Assembly (NCBI GenBank): GCA_902799465.1
Contig: CADCAS010000007.1
Coordinates: forward strand, 1-37,205
DNA: 37,205 nt
Direction of reading: 5' to 3'
Origin: an uncultured Eubacteriales bacterium
Lineage (GTDB): Bacteria > Bacillota > Clostridia > Christensenellales > Aristaeellaceae
Part shown: piece by piece, positions 8,189 through 16,570 of the stretch
Layout: each line of letters starts with the position of its first letter
Position numbering within the stretch: position 1 is the first letter of the stretch
The notes under the pieces: generated by a model
Seen by the model: the letters and a program-made list of their open reading frames with translations, nothing else
Databases searched by the model: none
Told to the model about the DNA's origin: nothing
Made by a program: the position numbers and the translations under genes

Positions 8189-8875
8189 ATGATCGCAATT
8201 ATCGGCGCGATGCAGGCGGAGGTGGAGGGACTGCTCCGCGAGATGCAGGACTTGCAGGAGGAAGAGATACTGGGGCACAGCTACTATTCAGGAAGGCTGG
8301 GCTCCCATGACGTGGCGGTGACCCGCTGCGGCGTGGGCAAGGTCAACGCGGCCATCTGCGCCCAGACCATGCTGCTGCGCTTCAGGCCCGAGGTGGTCAT
8401 CAATACCGGCGTGGGCGGGAGCCTGTCGCCGCAGCTGGATATACTCGACGTGGCCGTGGCCACCGACGCGGTGCAGCACGACTACGACACCTCCGCCATC
8501 GGCGAGCCCAACGGGGCGCTGACCCTCAACGGGGAGCTGGTGACCTATCTGCCCTGCGACGAGGGCTGGCGCGAGCGCCTGATTGAGGCGGCGCGCGCGG
8601 CGGGGGTCAGGGCCGTGCCCGCCCGCATCGCCTCCGGGGACCAGTTCATCAGCCGCCGGGAGGACAAGCGGCGCATCGTGGAGCGCTTCCGCGCCATGGC
8701 CTGTGAAATGGAGGGCGCGGCCATCGCCCAGACCTGCTGTCTGGCCCACACCCCCTGCGCCATACTGCGCGCCATCTCCGATTCCACCGACGACAACCAC
8801 TCCATGGAGTTTGAGACCTTCCTCGAGCGCGCCGTGGAAAACTCCCACCGCATTTTGAGAGAATTGTTGAAGTGA
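8189..8875 (+). CDS. mtnN: 5'-methylthioadenosine/S-adenosylhomocysteine nucleosidase
   Basis: 228 residues. It cleaves MTA and SAH to adenine and the thioribose sugar, recycling products of methylation and polyamine synthesis. Motifs run in order: IIGAMQAEVEGL, CGVGKVNAA, NTGVGGSL, VATDAVQHDYD, ASGDQFIS, CEMEGAAIAQ (ribose-binding Glu) and AISDSTDD with the catalytic Asp near residue 200. CAGGAGA precedes the ATG at 8189. The frame extends ten codons upstream to a GTG that overlaps the ispDF stop, but the family starts MIAIIGAM, so the internal ATG is preferred. Last gene of the mazG cluster. Confidence 0.94.
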   Translation: MIAIIGAMQAEVEGLLREMQDLQEEEILGHSYYSGRLGSHDVAVTRCGVGKVNAAICAQTMLLRFRPEVVINTGVGGSLSPQLDILDVAVATDAVQHDYDTSAIGEPNGALTLNGELVTYLPCDEGWRERLIEAARAAGVRAVPARIASGDQFISRREDKRRIVERFRAMACEMEGAAIAQTCCLAHTPCAILRAISDSTDDNHSMEFETFLERAVENSHRILRELLK

Positions 8876-8879
8876 GGTC

Positions 8880-8925
8880 TTGTCAAACCTGCGAAAGCGT
8901 GCTATAATAGTCAAAGATGGTCAAA
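8880..8925 (+). promoter_or_regulatory. ctsR promoter with CtsR operator
   Basis: A near-consensus sigma-A promoter: TTGTCA at 8880-8885, a 17-bp spacer and TATAAT at 8903-8908. The heptad repeat AGTCAAA-GAT-GGTCAAA follows immediately at 8909-8925. This matches the known CtsR operator (two RGTCAAA heptads separated by three bases) and covers the transcription start, so CtsR should repress its own operon until heat or other protein stress. Confidence 0.9.
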
Positions 8926-8938
8926 AGAAGGTGATGAC

Positions 8939-9421
8939 ATGGCTCAGCTTTCAGACAACATCGAGCAGTTTATCAAGGAGCTGATGAGCGAGGACGCCCA
9001 CATTGAGCTTCGGCGCAACGAGCTGGCGCAGCACTTCGGGTGCGCCCCGTCCCAGATCAACTACGTGCTGGCCACCCGGTTTTCGGTGGACCACGGATAT
9101 ATCATCGAGTCCCGGCGGGGCGGCGGCGGCTATGTGCGCATCGTCCGCATGCAGACGCGGGGCGAGGAGAATCTGCTGGAGTCGCTTCTCAAGCGCGTGG
9201 GCAATTCCGTGGACGAGGAGACGGCGGGCGCGATCATATCCAACCTCTACGAGCGCAAGCTGGTGACGAAGAACGAGGCGCTGCTGATGAAGTCCGCAGT
9301 GTCGCGCAACGCGCTGGCGCTGCCCATCAGCGCCAAGGACGTGCTCCGGGCGGCGGTGTTCCGCAATATGCTGATGCAGGTATTCAAGAATCACGAGGAG
9401 GCGAAGCGGGATGATGTGTGA
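8939..9421 (+). CDS. ctsR: Heat-shock repressor CtsR
   Basis: 160 residues. CtsR is the winged-helix repressor of class III heat-shock genes (clpC, clpP, mcsAB). It shows NIEQFIKELM at the start, the recognition region CAPSQINYVLATRF and the wing ESRRGGGGYVRIVR with the four-glycine thermosensing loop and the arginines that McsB modifies. The C-terminal dimerisation domain has AAVFRNMLMQVF. GAAGGTGATG precedes the ATG. First gene of ctsR-mcsA-mcsB, which overlap each other by a few bases; autoregulation is supported by the operator just upstream. Confidence 0.95.
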   Translation: MAQLSDNIEQFIKELMSEDAHIELRRNELAQHFGCAPSQINYVLATRFSVDHGYIIESRRGGGGYVRIVRMQTRGEENLLESLLKRVGNSVDEETAGAIISNLYERKLVTKNEALLMKSAVSRNALALPISAKDVLRAAVFRNMLMQVFKNHEEAKRDDV

Positions 9422-10001
9422 GGACTGCGGGGTCCGGCCCGCGAAATTTCATCTGACGACGATCATCAACGGCGACCGCGTGGAGCGCAACCTTTGCCCC
9501 GCCTGCATGGCGAAGCACCAGAAACAGCTCCCCGGCATCGACTTTTCAAACCTGGCCGGCCTGCTGTCCAGCATCCTGGAGGGCCGAAACGCCGCCGAGC
9601 AGGAGCAGCGGGAGACCGAGTACGAGGATCTGGTCTGCGAGCAGTGCGGCATGACCTACGCCGAATTCCAGAAGGGCGGCATGCTGGGCTGCGCCAACTG
9701 CTACCAGGCGTTCCGGCAGCCGCTGACGGCGCTGATGCAGCGGGTCCACGGCAACACCCAGCACGCGGGCCGCATCCCCGGCGGCGTGCACAGCGGAGTC
9801 TCCATCCGCATGAACATCGAGCGGCTCAAGCAGAAGCTCCAGCGGGCCATCGCCGAGGAGGAGTACGAGCAGGCCGCCAAGCTGCGGGACGCCATTCGCG
9901 CCCTGAACATCCAGCTGGAGCGCCGGGAGGGCGACATCAAGGTCCATCCCCAGGCGCGGCTGACCGGCGACGACGGGGAGGAGGCGAGCGCGGATGTATG
10001 A
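9411..10001 (+). CDS. mcsA: McsA, zinc-finger activator of McsB
   Basis: 196 residues. McsA binds and activates the protein-arginine kinase McsB and helps deliver marked proteins to ClpC. Four CxxC pairs are present (CEDC, CPAC, CEQC, CANC), as expected for its two zinc modules, and the C-terminal UVR domain reads EEEYEQAAKLRDAIRAL. The ATG at 9411 follows GGAGGCGAAGCGG; a second ATG three bases later is equally possible. It overlaps the end of ctsR by eleven bases and the start of mcsB by eight bases. Confidence 0.94.
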   Translation: MMCEDCGVRPAKFHLTTIINGDRVERNLCPACMAKHQKQLPGIDFSNLAGLLSSILEGRNAAEQEQRETEYEDLVCEQCGMTYAEFQKGGMLGCANCYQAFRQPLTALMQRVHGNTQHAGRIPGGVHSGVSIRMNIERLKQKLQRAIAEEEYEQAAKLRDAIRALNIQLERREGDIKVHPQARLTGDDGEEASADV

Positions 10002-11019
10002 GTATGTGATGGCGCCCGAGCAGGACGTGGTCATCTCCAGCCGCGTGCGCCTGTCCAGAAACTACGAGGACCTGCCCTTTTCCCCGAAGCTGACACGTGA
10101 GTGCGCCGAGGAGGTCATCGAGCGCACCACCGACGCGGTGTTCCACACCGAAAACGGCGCGGCCTTTACCTTCCTGCGCATGGGCGATCTGGAGGAGGAC
10201 GCGCGGTCCCGGCTGGTGGAGCACCACCTGATCAGCTACGATCTGCTGAAATTCGTCACCCGTTCCGCGGCGATGATCTCGTCGGCGGGCACGGTGACGG
10301 TGATGCTCAACGAGGAGGACCACATCCGCTTCCAGGGCCTGCTGCCGGGGCTGCAATTGGAGCGCTCCGCGGAGATGGCGCTCAAGCTGGACGAGGCGGT
10401 GGGGCAGAAGTACGCCTTCGCCTTCGATCCCCAGTGGGGCTTTCTCTCCGCCAGCCCGGCCAACACCGGCACGGGGCTGCGCGCCAGCGTGATCCTGCAC
10501 CTGCCGGCTCTGTCCTCCGCGGGGCAGATGGGCGCGGTGATGCAGACCATCGCCAAGCTGGGCGTCACGGTCCGCGGGCTCTACGGCGACGGCAGCGAGG
10601 CGCGGGGCAATCTCTATCAGCTCTCCAACCAGGCCACGCTGGGCCGCAGCGAGGAGGACGTGATCCGCGCCCTCACCGCCGCCGCCAGCCAGGTGGTGGA
10701 GCACGAGCGCAGCATGCGTGAGCAGGCCGAGAAGAAGGACATGCTCCAGCTCCAGGACAGCCTCATGCGCAGCTGGGGCGAGCTGATGTACGCACGGCTG
10801 ATGAACGTCGGCGAGTTCATGAAGCGCTACTCCGATATCCGCTACGCCGCCAGCATGGGCTACCTCCACGCGCCGCTGCCCGGCCTGGACGCGCTGATGA
10901 TGGACGCCCAGCCCGGCTCCCTCGGCGTGCGCGCCGGCAAGCTCATGAGCCCCCGGGAATCCGAGATCCTGCGCGCGCAGTATTTGAGGGATGAGCTGAA
11001 GAAGCTGGTGGCGGAATAG
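9994..11019 (+). CDS. mcsB: Protein-arginine kinase McsB
   Basis: 341 residues. McsB is a guanidino-kinase homologue that phosphorylates arginines, inactivating CtsR and tagging proteins for ClpC-ClpP. SSRVRLSRN near residue 15, NEEDHIR near 106 and NTGTGLRASV near 157 are the expected nucleotide- and substrate-binding segments, and RGLYGDGSEARGN matches the arginine-binding region. The loop that usually reads CPTN in this superfamily reads SPAN here (Ser at about 154), so the conserved active-site cysteine is replaced. All other motifs are intact, and the gene sits in a normal operon, so I expect it to work. Its start overlaps mcsA. Confidence 0.93.
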   Translation: MYEYVMAPEQDVVISSRVRLSRNYEDLPFSPKLTRECAEEVIERTTDAVFHTENGAAFTFLRMGDLEEDARSRLVEHHLISYDLLKFVTRSAAMISSAGTVTVMLNEEDHIRFQGLLPGLQLERSAEMALKLDEAVGQKYAFAFDPQWGFLSASPANTGTGLRASVILHLPALSSAGQMGAVMQTIAKLGVTVRGLYGDGSEARGNLYQLSNQATLGRSEEDVIRALTAAASQVVEHERSMREQAEKKDMLQLQDSLMRSWGELMYARLMNVGEFMKRYSDIRYAASMGYLHAPLPGLDALMMDAQPGSLGVRAGKLMSPRESEILRAQYLRDELKKLVAE

Positions 11020-11026
11020 GTAACAT

Positions 11027-11134
11027 AATTGGGAATTGGGAATTGGGAATTAAGGACAGCGGCTGCCGCGCATCCCTGCACGTCAAGACCATTCCGTTCC
11101 CCTTTTCCCTTTTCCCTGTTGCCTTTTCCCTTTA
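11027..11134. repeat. Intergenic heptad-arm element E3
   Basis: The left arm at 11027-11051 is AATTGGG repeated with a 7-nt period. The core at about 11052-11095 contains GCTGCCGCGCA at 11062-11072. The right arm at about 11096-11134 is of the TTTTCCC/CCCTGTTG class. The two arms come from different sequence classes, so they cannot pair fully with one another: this copy is a hybrid. It separates mcsB from the clpC promoter. Confidence 0.72.
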
Positions 11135-11179
11135 TTACCCATGACAAATACTTTCAGTGCAAATCATCCACAAACCGTG

Positions 11180-11226
11180 TATAATACTCCCTGGCGGAAA
11201 CGCCGATAAACGAGAACGGGGTCAAA
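11180..11226 (+). promoter_or_regulatory. Possible clpC promoter with a single CtsR-like heptad
   Basis: TATAAT is at 11180-11185, with no good -35 box at 16-18 bp. A lone heptad GGTCAAA lies at 11220-11226, just before the clpC ribosome binding site; a full CtsR operator needs two. clpC may also be reached by read-through from the ctsR operon. Confidence 0.4.
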
Positions 11227-11244
11227 CCCAAATGGAGGACTCCC

Positions 11245-13716
11245 ATGGCATATATGGCGAAATTTACCGAACGCGGGCAGCGGGCGCTGCTGGCGGCGCA
11301 GAAGGAGGCAGCCCAGCTGGGGCGCACATATGTGGGCACCGAGCATCTGCTGCTGGGCGTGCTGACGGAGCCTGGCGGCGCTTCCGGGGTGCTCTCGGGC
11401 ATCACGCTGGACGCGGCGCGGATGGAGATCGTGAAGATGCTGGGCCGCAGCACGGACAGCATCGAGGGCAAGCAGATGGTCTACACCCCGCGCACCAAGA
11501 AGGTGCTGGAGCAGAGCATGCGCGAGGCCCGCGAGCTTCGGCAGAACTACGTCTCCACCGAGCACATCCTGCTGGCGCTGATGCGTGAGCGCGAGGGCGT
11601 GGCGGCGCATGTGCTGTTGAAGATGGGGCTGGACCTGTCCAAGGCACGGGACGAGCTTTTGCGCATACTCACCGGCGCGGACGATCCCCAGGCGGCCATC
11701 CAGGAGGACCCCGCCGCCGAGACGCCCACGCTGAACCAGTTCTCCCGCGATCTCAACGCCGCCGCCCGGGCCGGGGAGCTGGACCCGGTGGTGGGCCGCG
11801 CCAACGAGATCGAGCGCATCGTCCAGATACTCTCCCGCCGCCGCAAGAACAATCCCGTGCTCATCGGCGAGCCGGGGGTGGGCAAGTCCGCCATCGTGGA
11901 GGGGCTGGCCCAGCTGATCGTGGAGGGCAACATCCCGGAGATCCTGCGCGGCAAGCGCGTGGTGACCCTGGATCTGGCGTCTATGGTGGCCGGGGCGAAG
12001 TACCGCGGCGAGTTCGAGGAGCGCATGAAGAACGTCATGGCCGAGATCAAGAAGGCCGGGAACGTGGTGCTGTTCATCGACGAGCTGCATACCCTGGTGG
12101 GCGCAGGCGCGTCCGAGGGCTCCATCGACGGGGCCAACATTCTGAAGCCCGCGCTGGCGCGCGGCGAGCTTCAGTGCATCGGCGCGACCACGCTGTCGGA
12201 ATACCACAAGCACATCGAGAAGGACGCCGCCCTCGAGCGCCGCTTCCAGCCCGTGAAGGTGGGGGAGCCCACCCGCGAGGAGGCCGTGGAGATCCTGGAG
12301 GGCCTGCGGGACCGCTACGAGGCCCATCACCGGGTCAGCATCACCCGGGACGCCATCGAGGCGGCGGTGAACCTGTCGGACCGCTATATCTCCGACCGAT
12401 CCCTGCCGGACAAGGCCATCGACCTGATCGACGAGGCCGCGTCGCGGGTGCGTATCAAAGCCTTCACCGCGCCCCCGGACATGAAGGAGCAGCAGGCGCG
12501 GCTGGACGCGCTGAACAAGGAGACCGAGGAGGCCGTGGCCCACGAGGACTTCGAGCTGGCCGCCCACCTGCGGGACAAGAAGAAGGCCCTGCAAAACGAG
12601 ATGGCCGATCGCCGCTCCGCGTGGGAGCAGCGCCGCAACAGCAAGGTGGAGGTGGTCGGCGAGGCCGAGGTGGCCGAGATCGTCGCCGCCTGGACCGGCG
12701 TGCCCGTGACCCGGCTGACCGAGGACGAGTCCCGCCGCCTCATCCGACTGGAGGAGACGCTGCACGAGCGGGTGGTGGGCCAGGAGGAGGCCGTCAAATC
12801 CGTGGCCAGGGCCATCCGCCGCGCGCGGGCGGGCCTCAAGGACCCCAAGCGCCCCATCGGCTCCTTCATCTTCCTGGGCCCCACCGGCGTGGGCAAGACA
12901 GAGCTGTGCAAGGCGCTGGCCGAGGCCATGTTCGGCGACGAGAACAACATGATCCGCATCGACATGTCCGAGTACATGGAGAAGCACTCCGTGTCCCGCA
13001 TGATCGGCTCCCCGCCCGGCTATGTGGGCCACGAGGAGGGCGGCCAGCTCACCGAAAAGGTGCGCCGCAAGCCCTATTCCGTGATCCTGCTGGACGAGGT
13101 GGAGAAGGCCCACCCCGACGTGTTCAACGTGCTATTGCAGATCCTCGAGGACGGACGCCTCACTGACGGCCAGGGCAGGGTGGTGGACTTCAAGAACACC
13201 GTGATCGTCATGACCTCCAACGCCGGGGCCCACGCCCTGCGCAAGCAGCGCACACTGGGCTTTGGCGGCGGCGACGACGCCGAGCGCACCTATGAGAACA
13301 TGAAGGAGAACATCATGGGCGAGGTGCGCAACATCTTCCGGCCCGAGTTCTTGAACCGCGTGGACGAGATCATCGTGTTCCACGCCCTGGAGCAGGCCGA
13401 GATCGACGCCATCGCCCGCCTGCTGCTGGGACAGCTGTGCAAGCGGCTGGAGGGACAGGGCATCTCCCTGGAGGTGGACGAGGGCGCGCTGGCCCTCATC
13501 GCAAAGGCCGGGTACGATCTCCAGTACGGCGCGCGCCCCCTGCGCCGCGCCATACAGCGCATGGTGGAGGACGCCCTCTCCGAGGAGATCCTCAACGGCG
13601 CCATCCGCCTGGGCGACCACGTCCGCGCCCTCGCCGTGGACGACAAGCTGGCCTTCGAGGCCGTCAACGCCATCGACACCGTGGAGACCCCGGAGCCGGA
13701 GATGGTAGGAAATTGA
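11245..13716 (+). CDS. clpC: AAA+ unfoldase ClpC
   Basis: 823 residues, the full ClpC layout. Two Clp-N repeats (about 1-145) receive adaptors. The first AAA module has GEPGVGKSA near 208 and [14 protein letters not shown] near 274. The central domain carries a UVR-like segment ([16 protein letters not shown], about 430-446), typical of ClpC rather than ClpB. The second AAA module has [10 protein letters not shown] near 545 and [13 protein letters not shown] near 615. A ClpP-docking LGF lies near 670, so it should hand substrates to ClpP; clpP is not in the window. Start ATG after TGGAGGA. Located 225 bp after mcsB, beyond element E3. Confidence 0.97.
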   Translation: MAYMAKFTERGQRALLAAQKEAAQLGRTYVGTEHLLLGVLTEPGGASGVLSGITLDAARMEIVKMLGRSTDSIEGKQMVYTPRTKKVLEQSMREARELRQNYVSTEHILLALMREREGVAAHVLLKMGLDLSKARDELLRILTGADDPQAAIQEDPAAETPTLNQFSRDLNAAARAGELDPVVGRANEIERIVQILSRRRKNNPVLIGEPGVGKSAIVEGLAQLIVEGNIPEILRGKRVVTLDLASMVAGAKYRGEFEERMKNVMAEIKKAGNVVLFIDELHTLVGAGASEGSIDGANILKPALARGELQCIGATTLSEYHKHIEKDAALERRFQPVKVGEPTREEAVEILEGLRDRYEAHHRVSITRDAIEAAVNLSDRYISDRSLPDKAIDLIDEAASRVRIKAFTAPPDMKEQQARLDALNKETEEAVAHEDFELAAHLRDKKKALQNEMADRRSAWEQRRNSKVEVVGEAEVAEIVAAWTGVPVTRLTEDESRRLIRLEETLHERVVGQEEAVKSVARAIRRARAGLKDPKRPIGSFIFLGPTGVGKTELCKALAEAMFGDENNMIRIDMSEYMEKHSVSRMIGSPPGYVGHEEGGQLTEKVRRKPYSVILLDEVEKAHPDVFNVLLQILEDGRLTDGQGRVVDFKNTVIVMTSNAGAHALRKQRTLGFGGGDDAERTYENMKENIMGEVRNIFRPEFLNRVDEIIVFHALEQAEIDAIARLLLGQLCKRLEGQGISLEVDEGALALIAKAGYDLQYGARPLRRAIQRMVEDALSEEILNGAIRLGDHVRALAVDDKLAFEAVNAIDTVETPEPEMVGN

Positions 13717-13730
13717 ATGGTTCTGGTTCG

Positions 13731-13775
13731 CCGCCGCGCGACATGACTTCAAGCCGTGTCGCGCGGCGGTTTTTT
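13731..13775 (+). terminator. Strong intrinsic terminator after clpC
   Basis: A perfect 13-bp GC-rich stem (CCGCCGCGCGACA / TGTCGCGCGGCGG) with a 13-base loop, followed by six T. It starts 14 bases after the clpC stop and lies between the convergent clpC and PBP genes. Confidence 0.92.
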
Positions 13776-13822
13776 GCGATTTGAGACAGACAGCGTCAGC
13801 CGCTGTTCACTTTTTCAGTGCC

Positions 13823-16204
13823 TCACTCAAACAGCGAGCCTTCCCCCTCGATCTCCACCTCCGTCGTCGTCTCCGGCGCTGCCGGGTCGCCCAGCAGCGC
13901 GTTCAGCAGGCCGCCGGGAGTGTAGTGGACGGCGGGGGAGCGGGGGCCGGTGAGGAGGGCGCCCACGCGGTTGAGCAGGGCGTTTCGGGGCAGCAGGGCG
14001 TAGTCGGCGGGCTGGGACAGATCGTGGGTGACGTCGGCGACGCGCAGCTCCTCCCCGGGTTGGCCGTCGAGCACCGCCACCTCCACCGTGTCGCCGTTGG
14101 AGGTCCGGAGCAGCTGGTATTCGGCCCCGGCCTCGGGAATGACGAAGGAGAGCACCGGGGTCTCGCCGGGGCCCGTCAGTAGGCGAAGCTCCGGGGTCAC
14201 GGCCGGGGCGGACCAGTGGGTCGTGACTGCCTCGGGCACGTCGTCGGCGTGGAACAGCTCCGTGGCAGTGTATTCGGCGGGGGTGTCCGCTGTGGTCAGC
14301 AGCGCCAGGTGCTCCTGCTCCAGCGCCAGCCGGTCCACCAGCGCGGCCTTCACCGCCTTGGGCTTTCGGAAATCCCTCCCGCTGAGCGCAGGCGACGCGG
14401 CCTTCAGAAACGCCGCGCACAGCTTTGCCGGGTAGCCGCTGCCACCCTCGGCGGAGGCCATGATGTGGGCCTTGTCAGGCTGATCGAAGCCCATCCACAC
14501 CGCCGTTGCCAGCTCCGGGGTGTAGGCCACGGTCCAGATGTCCCGGGTGCCGCCCAGCGCGTCGTCGGCCACGGTGCCGGTCTTGCCCGCCACGGGGATG
14601 CCCGCGTTGGACAGGGCTTTGGCGCTGCCGGAGCGGGCGGCAGTCTTGAGCATATCCGTGAGCATATAGGCGGTGGAGGCCTCCACAGCGCGCGACTGGG
14701 AGACCTCGGCGCGATACAGCACCCGGTCCGAGGCGTCCCGGATCTCCCGGATGAAGTGAGGCCTGACCCGGGTGCCGCCGTTGGCCAGGGCGCAATAGGC
14801 CGCGTCCAGCGCCGCAGGTGACACGCCGTCGGTGAGGGAGCCGAGGGCGAGGGACAGGTTCACGTCCTGATCGGACAGGGCGATGCCGAACCGCTGGGCA
14901 TAGGCCCGCAGCGCGTCGGTGCCGATCAGGTCCGCCAGGTCCACCGTGGCGATGTTCAGCGAGCGGGACAGCGCCTCCCGCAGGGTCACGGTGCCGTAGT
15001 GCGCGCCCCCGGCGTTGCGGGGCGTGTAGCCGCCCTCGAAGGACCGGGGCGTGTCCTCCACGGTGGAGGAGGGCACGAAGCCGTAGGCGTCGATGGCGGC
15101 GGCGTAGGTGGAGATGGGCTTGAACGCGCTGCCGGGCTGCCGCTTGATCTGGGTGGCGTGGTTGAGCCCCAGCGCCACGTCGTAGCGCCGCCCGCCCACC
15201 ACCGACCGGACCTCGCCGGTGGTGCTGTCCAGGGCGATGAGTCCCGCCTGGACCGGGGTGCCGTCCGGGGCGGCGGCGGGGAAGCGGGCGTCGTCCTCGA
15301 ACAGCGCCTCCGCCGACGCCTGCATCGCGGGGTCCAGCCCGGTAACGATGCGGTACCCGCCGGTGAGCACCTCGTCGTTGGACAGCTTGAGCGCGTCCGC
15401 GGCCTCGGTGAGCACCGCGTCCATGTACCAGGCGCAGACCCGGGCGTCGCCGCTGTCCTCCGCCAGGCTGAGCGCCTCGCCCTTAGCGGCGTCGGCCTCA
15501 TCCTGGGTGATGAAGCCCGCCTCGGCCATGGTGGCGAGTATCCCGTCCCGCCGCCGCACCGACTTCTCCGGGTTCAGGTGGGGCGCGTAGGTGGAGGGGG
15601 CCTTGATGATGCCCGCCAGCAGCGCGCCCTCGGAGACCGACAGCTCCGAGGCGGTCTTGTCGAAGTACACTCCCGCCGCCGACTCGATGCCGTAGGCGCC
15701 GTGGCCGAAGTAGATGGTGTTCAGATAGGCCTCCAAAATCTGCCGCTTGTCCATCACCTTCTCCAGCTGGAGCGCCAGCACCATCTCCTGCGCCTTCCGA
15801 GACAGGGATTTCGCGCTGGACAGGTGGGTCAGCTTGATAAGCTGCTGGGTGATGGTGGACGCGCCCTGGGCAAAGCTCATCGTCCGCAGGTCCTGCCAAA
15901 GCGCCCCGAACACGCGGTACAGGTCCACGCCGTGGTGACGGTAGAAGCGCAGGTCCTCCGCGGCGATGAAGGCCTCCTGCACCTTCTCGGGCACCGCCTC
16001 CAGCGGCACCCACTTGCGCCGGGCCTGCCCCGTCAGCGTGCCCACCGGGTCGCCGTTGCGGTCGAACACCTCCGTGGTCCCCGCCGCGGCGCTGACCCTG
16101 TCGAGGTCCAGCCGCTGCCAGTGGGGCAGGTCCAGCGTCCATATCAGCGCCGCCAGCAGCGCCGCCGCGAGACCCAGCGCCGCCCACCTGACGATCCTTC
16201 GCAT
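13823..16204 (-). CDS. Class A penicillin-binding protein (PBP1 type)
   Basis: 793 residues, membrane-anchored and extracytoplasmic. One membrane segment (about residues 7-22) is followed by a GT51 glycosyltransferase domain with EDLRFYRHHG (83-92) and GASTITQQLIKL. The transpeptidase domain has the catalytic Ser in GSAFKPIS (about 358), SRSLN (about 413) and AGKTGT (about 539). It polymerises lipid II and cross-links peptidoglycan. A C-terminal extension of about 170 residues after the transpeptidase domain looks beta-rich. The start at 16204 follows GGGGTGATC; an ATG ten codons upstream has a weaker site. Monocistronic, convergent with clpC. The spacing to sporulation genes does not show whether it is sporulation-specific. 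Confidence 0.93.
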   Translation of the reverse strand: MRRIVRWAALGLAAALLAALIWTLDLPHWQRLDLDRVSAAAGTTEVFDRNGDPVGTLTGQARRKWVPLEAVPEKVQEAFIAAEDLRFYRHHGVDLYRVFGALWQDLRTMSFAQGASTITQQLIKLTHLSSAKSLSRKAQEMVLALQLEKVMDKRQILEAYLNTIYFGHGAYGIESAAGVYFDKTASELSVSEGALLAGIIKAPSTYAPHLNPEKSVRRRDGILATMAEAGFITQDEADAAKGEALSLAEDSGDARVCAWYMDAVLTEAADALKLSNDEVLTGGYRIVTGLDPAMQASAEALFEDDARFPAAAPDGTPVQAGLIALDSTTGEVRSVVGGRRYDVALGLNHATQIKRQPGSAFKPISTYAAAIDAYGFVPSSTVEDTPRSFEGGYTPRNAGGAHYGTVTLREALSRSLNIATVDLADLIGTDALRAYAQRFGIALSDQDVNLSLALGSLTDGVSPAALDAAYCALANGGTRVRPHFIREIRDASDRVLYRAEVSQSRAVEASTAYMLTDMLKTAARSGSAKALSNAGIPVAGKTGTVADDALGGTRDIWTVAYTPELATAVWMGFDQPDKAHIMASAEGGSGYPAKLCAAFLKAASPALSGRDFRKPKAVKAALVDRLALEQEHLALLTTADTPAEYTATELFHADDVPEAVTTHWSAPAVTPELRLLTGPGETPVLSFVIPEAGAEYQLLRTSNGDTVEVAVLDGQPGEELRVADVTHDLSQPADYALLPRNALLNRVGALLTGPRSPAVHYTPGGLLNALLGDPAAPETTTEVEIEGEGSLFE

Positions 16205-16257
16205 AAAGATCACCCCGTTTTGTGATGATGTCATCTCAATTGAAAAGGGTCAGCCTG

Positions 16258-16426
16258 AATTAAGAATGGAGAATTGAAAATGGAGAATGGAAAATGGCTG
16301 TGGTAATCCTTCGGATTTCTTGGATTCAAGCACGATGTTTGTCAAATTCAGATGACTCTCAATCATACCAATCCGCAAGGATTTGTACCAACATTCTCCA
16401 TTCTCCATTTTCCATTCTCAATTTCA
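16258..16426. repeat. Intergenic heptad-arm element E4
   Basis: The left arm (about 16258-16297) has 7-nt units GAATGGA, GAATTGA and AAATGGA. The right arm (about 16391-16426) is the reverse complement class (CATTCTC, CATTTTC). The core of about 93 bp lacks the GCTGCCGCGCA word; it holds two small palindromes (AATCC-TTC-GGATT and AATCC-GCAA-GGATT). It fills most of the 366-bp gap between the divergent PBP and FtsH-like genes; the remainder is the promoter below. Confidence 0.7.
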
Positions 16427-16510
16427 TCACCCCTGGAAGGTTACAGACATCGACGACCCTATTCTTTCCCAACCTCCCCTGAAATAGTCACGCCTGCCAA
16501 AAGTTGTGCG

Positions 16511-16539
16511 TGGACTTTTTGGCGTCAGTCGGTTACAAT
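16511..16539 (+). promoter_or_regulatory. Probable promoter of the FtsH-like gene
   Basis: TGGACT at 16511-16516 and TACAAT at 16534-16539 with a 17-bp spacer, 31 bp before the start codon. The -35 box matches the sigma-A consensus at four of six positions. Confidence 0.5.
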
Positions 16540-16570
16540 GCCTGTGACACCGACAAATGGGGTGATGTGT

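Noticed and set aside
13791..13807. Hairpin ACAGCG/CGCTGT as a terminator for the PBP gene
   Set aside because: The stem is only 6 bp with no T-tract; it is too weak to call.
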